Positions 63,376 to 64,000 of a stretch of 64,000 nt of DNA are shown here, piece after piece. The stretch comes from Zopfochytrium polystomum (Eukaryota; Chytridiomycota; Chytridiomycetes; Chytridiales; Chytridiaceae). Below the pieces are notes generated by a model. The model made no database searches. It was given only the letters and a program-made list of their open reading frames with translations, and was not told the origin of the DNA. The position numbers and the translations under genes are program-made. The stretch is taken from assembly GCA_025765615.1 (NCBI GenBank), contig JAIVFJ010000067.1, forward strand, positions 186,001-250,000. Direction: 5' to 3'. How positions within the stretch are numbered: position 1 is the first letter of the stretch; every line of letters starts with the position of its first letter.

Positions 63376-64000
63376 CTATTCGTCGACGCACTCGCCCCTC
63401 GCAATCATAGCATTCAGATTCCTCTGCGCCGGTGCGTATCCCTGCGCCGCCGCCTTGCGGAACCAATGCGCCGCCTGCTCCAACTCAGAACCCCCGCCGT
63501 CCCCGTCGCCGTTGTCGTTGTCGTCATTGTTGCCGCGCAGCTCGCCACGGTAATAGATTCCGCCCAGACTGTTCTGCGCCACGGCATGACCCTGCTCAGC
63601 AGCCCTGCGAAACCACCGCGCGGCCTCGGCAACGTTCTTCGCCGCCACACCGCGACCCGAGTACAAACAGGCGCCAACTCCCGCCTGCGCCTCGGCGATC
63701 CCGGGAGGCTCCTGCGCCGGCCGCCAGAACCAACGGAACGCTTCCGCCTCGTCCTTGAGAACCCCAATCCCAGCTGCATACAGCCGCCCCAGCTCGGCTT
63801 CGGCCGCCGGCAGGGACTGCTCGGCGGCCATCATGATCCATCGCGCGGCCTGCATAGGGTTCGGCCGGAACGCCGACGATGAGGGTGTAGGCGCAGAGGA
63901 GGACGGGGAAGAGGAGGAGGAGGAGGAGGAATTGCGAGTGTCACTGCTGTCGGCCGCCCCCCACCCAAACAACTTCATCCGACCGATCGCATACTGCGCA
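63376..64000 (-). CDS. Sel1-like repeat protein, C-terminal part (runs off the window)
   Basis: Sel1-like repeats are TPR-type helical pairs used as protein-interaction scaffolds. Visible repeats: AARWIMMAAEQSLPAAEAEL-GRLYAAGIGV, EAFRWFW...AEAQAGVGACLYSGRGV, AARWFRRAAEQGHAVAQNSL-GGIYYRGEL, and AAHWFRKAAAQGYAPAQRNL. The Met at 63978 is probably internal: the frame stays open to the window edge, and the preceding codons (AQYAIGR before MKLFGWG) complete another Sel1 motif. A Ser-rich insert (about residues 11-37 after that Met) and a Gly/Asp/Asn-rich insert interrupt the repeats. It ends ARGECVDE. Confidence 0.85.
   Translation of the reverse strand, partial: AQYAIGRMKLFGWGAADSSDTRNSSSSSSSSPSSSAPTPSSSAFRPNPMQAARWIMMAAEQSLPAAEAELGRLYAAGIGVLKDEAEAFRWFWRPAQEPPGIAEAQAGVGACLYSGRGVAAKNVAEAARWFRRAAEQGHAVAQNSLGGIYYRGELRGNNDDNDNGDGDGGGSELEQAAHWFRKAAAQGYAPAQRNLNAMIARGECVDE

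Overview
The window is eukaryotic: real genes carry many short GT-AG introns (about 50-150 bp, twice with a GC donor), polyadenylation-type gene tails, and no operons. The gene set (several Frizzled-like 7TM receptors, a class C / GABA-B-like receptor, WSC-domain secreted protein, Mpe1-type mRNA 3'-end factor, a TIR-NACHT-ankyrin protein, a possible Fanzor relic, Ty3 chromovirus and copia elements) fits an early-diverging, probably zoosporic (chytrid-type) fungus. That placement is inference from gene content, not from a marker gene.

Layout. 1-13.1 kb is a nest of transposable elements: degenerate retroelements (gag-like relic at 2.1-2.7 kb; Ty1/copia relic at 4.0-5.9 kb; copia RNase H tail and 3' LTR at 6.3-6.9 kb), interrupted by one intact-looking Ty3/gypsy chromovirus (7154-12457, TSD GGAGA), followed by a dead Helitron/Pif1 helicase tail. 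13.5-16.0 kb (minus) is an RBBP6/Mpe1 gene. 16.6-20.1 kb is dispersed repeats, with a small TIR element in one copy. 20.3-24.9 kb (plus) is the most striking gene: an NLR-like TIR + NACHT + about 15 ankyrin repeats, followed by a fragment of a paralogue. 25.4-28.6 kb is repeat debris with tRNA-like pieces. 28.8-32.6 kb (minus) is a 15-exon class C GPCR; 33.0-34.4 kb (plus) is a hypothetical Ala-rich ORF. 34.9-37.7 kb (minus) and 38.3-40.4 kb (plus) are two divergent Frizzled-like receptors; a third lies at 52.0-54.2 kb (plus). 41.4-45.2 kb is a second nest of LTRs and a 1.4-kb element with 10-bp inverted ends. 46.9-50.8 kb is a decayed DDE-transposon coding region. 56.4-57.3 kb is a decayed coding region with a TnpB/Fanzor-like segment, split by a solo LTR. 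58.0-63.0 kb (minus) is a secreted beta-propeller/five-WSC protein, and the window ends inside a Sel1-repeat gene.

Repeat names used here: LTR-A = about 410-bp copia-type LTR; LTR-B = 229-bp LTR; LTR-C = 308-353-bp chromovirus LTR; E = element with TGTGAGACTA ends; F = 500-670-bp dispersed repeat.

How things fit together: the receptors (three Frizzled-like, one class C) form a sensory cluster at the cell surface, and the secreted WSC protein is probably cell-wall associated. The TIR-NACHT-ANK protein looks like a fungal innate-immunity/self-recognition NLR with an apparently conserved TIR catalytic glutamate. The chromovirus shows a self-priming-type primer site, a textbook -1 frameshift signal and an array of heat-shock-element-like units in its U3. 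All exon structures were deduced by eye from splice signals, reading phase and family motifs.
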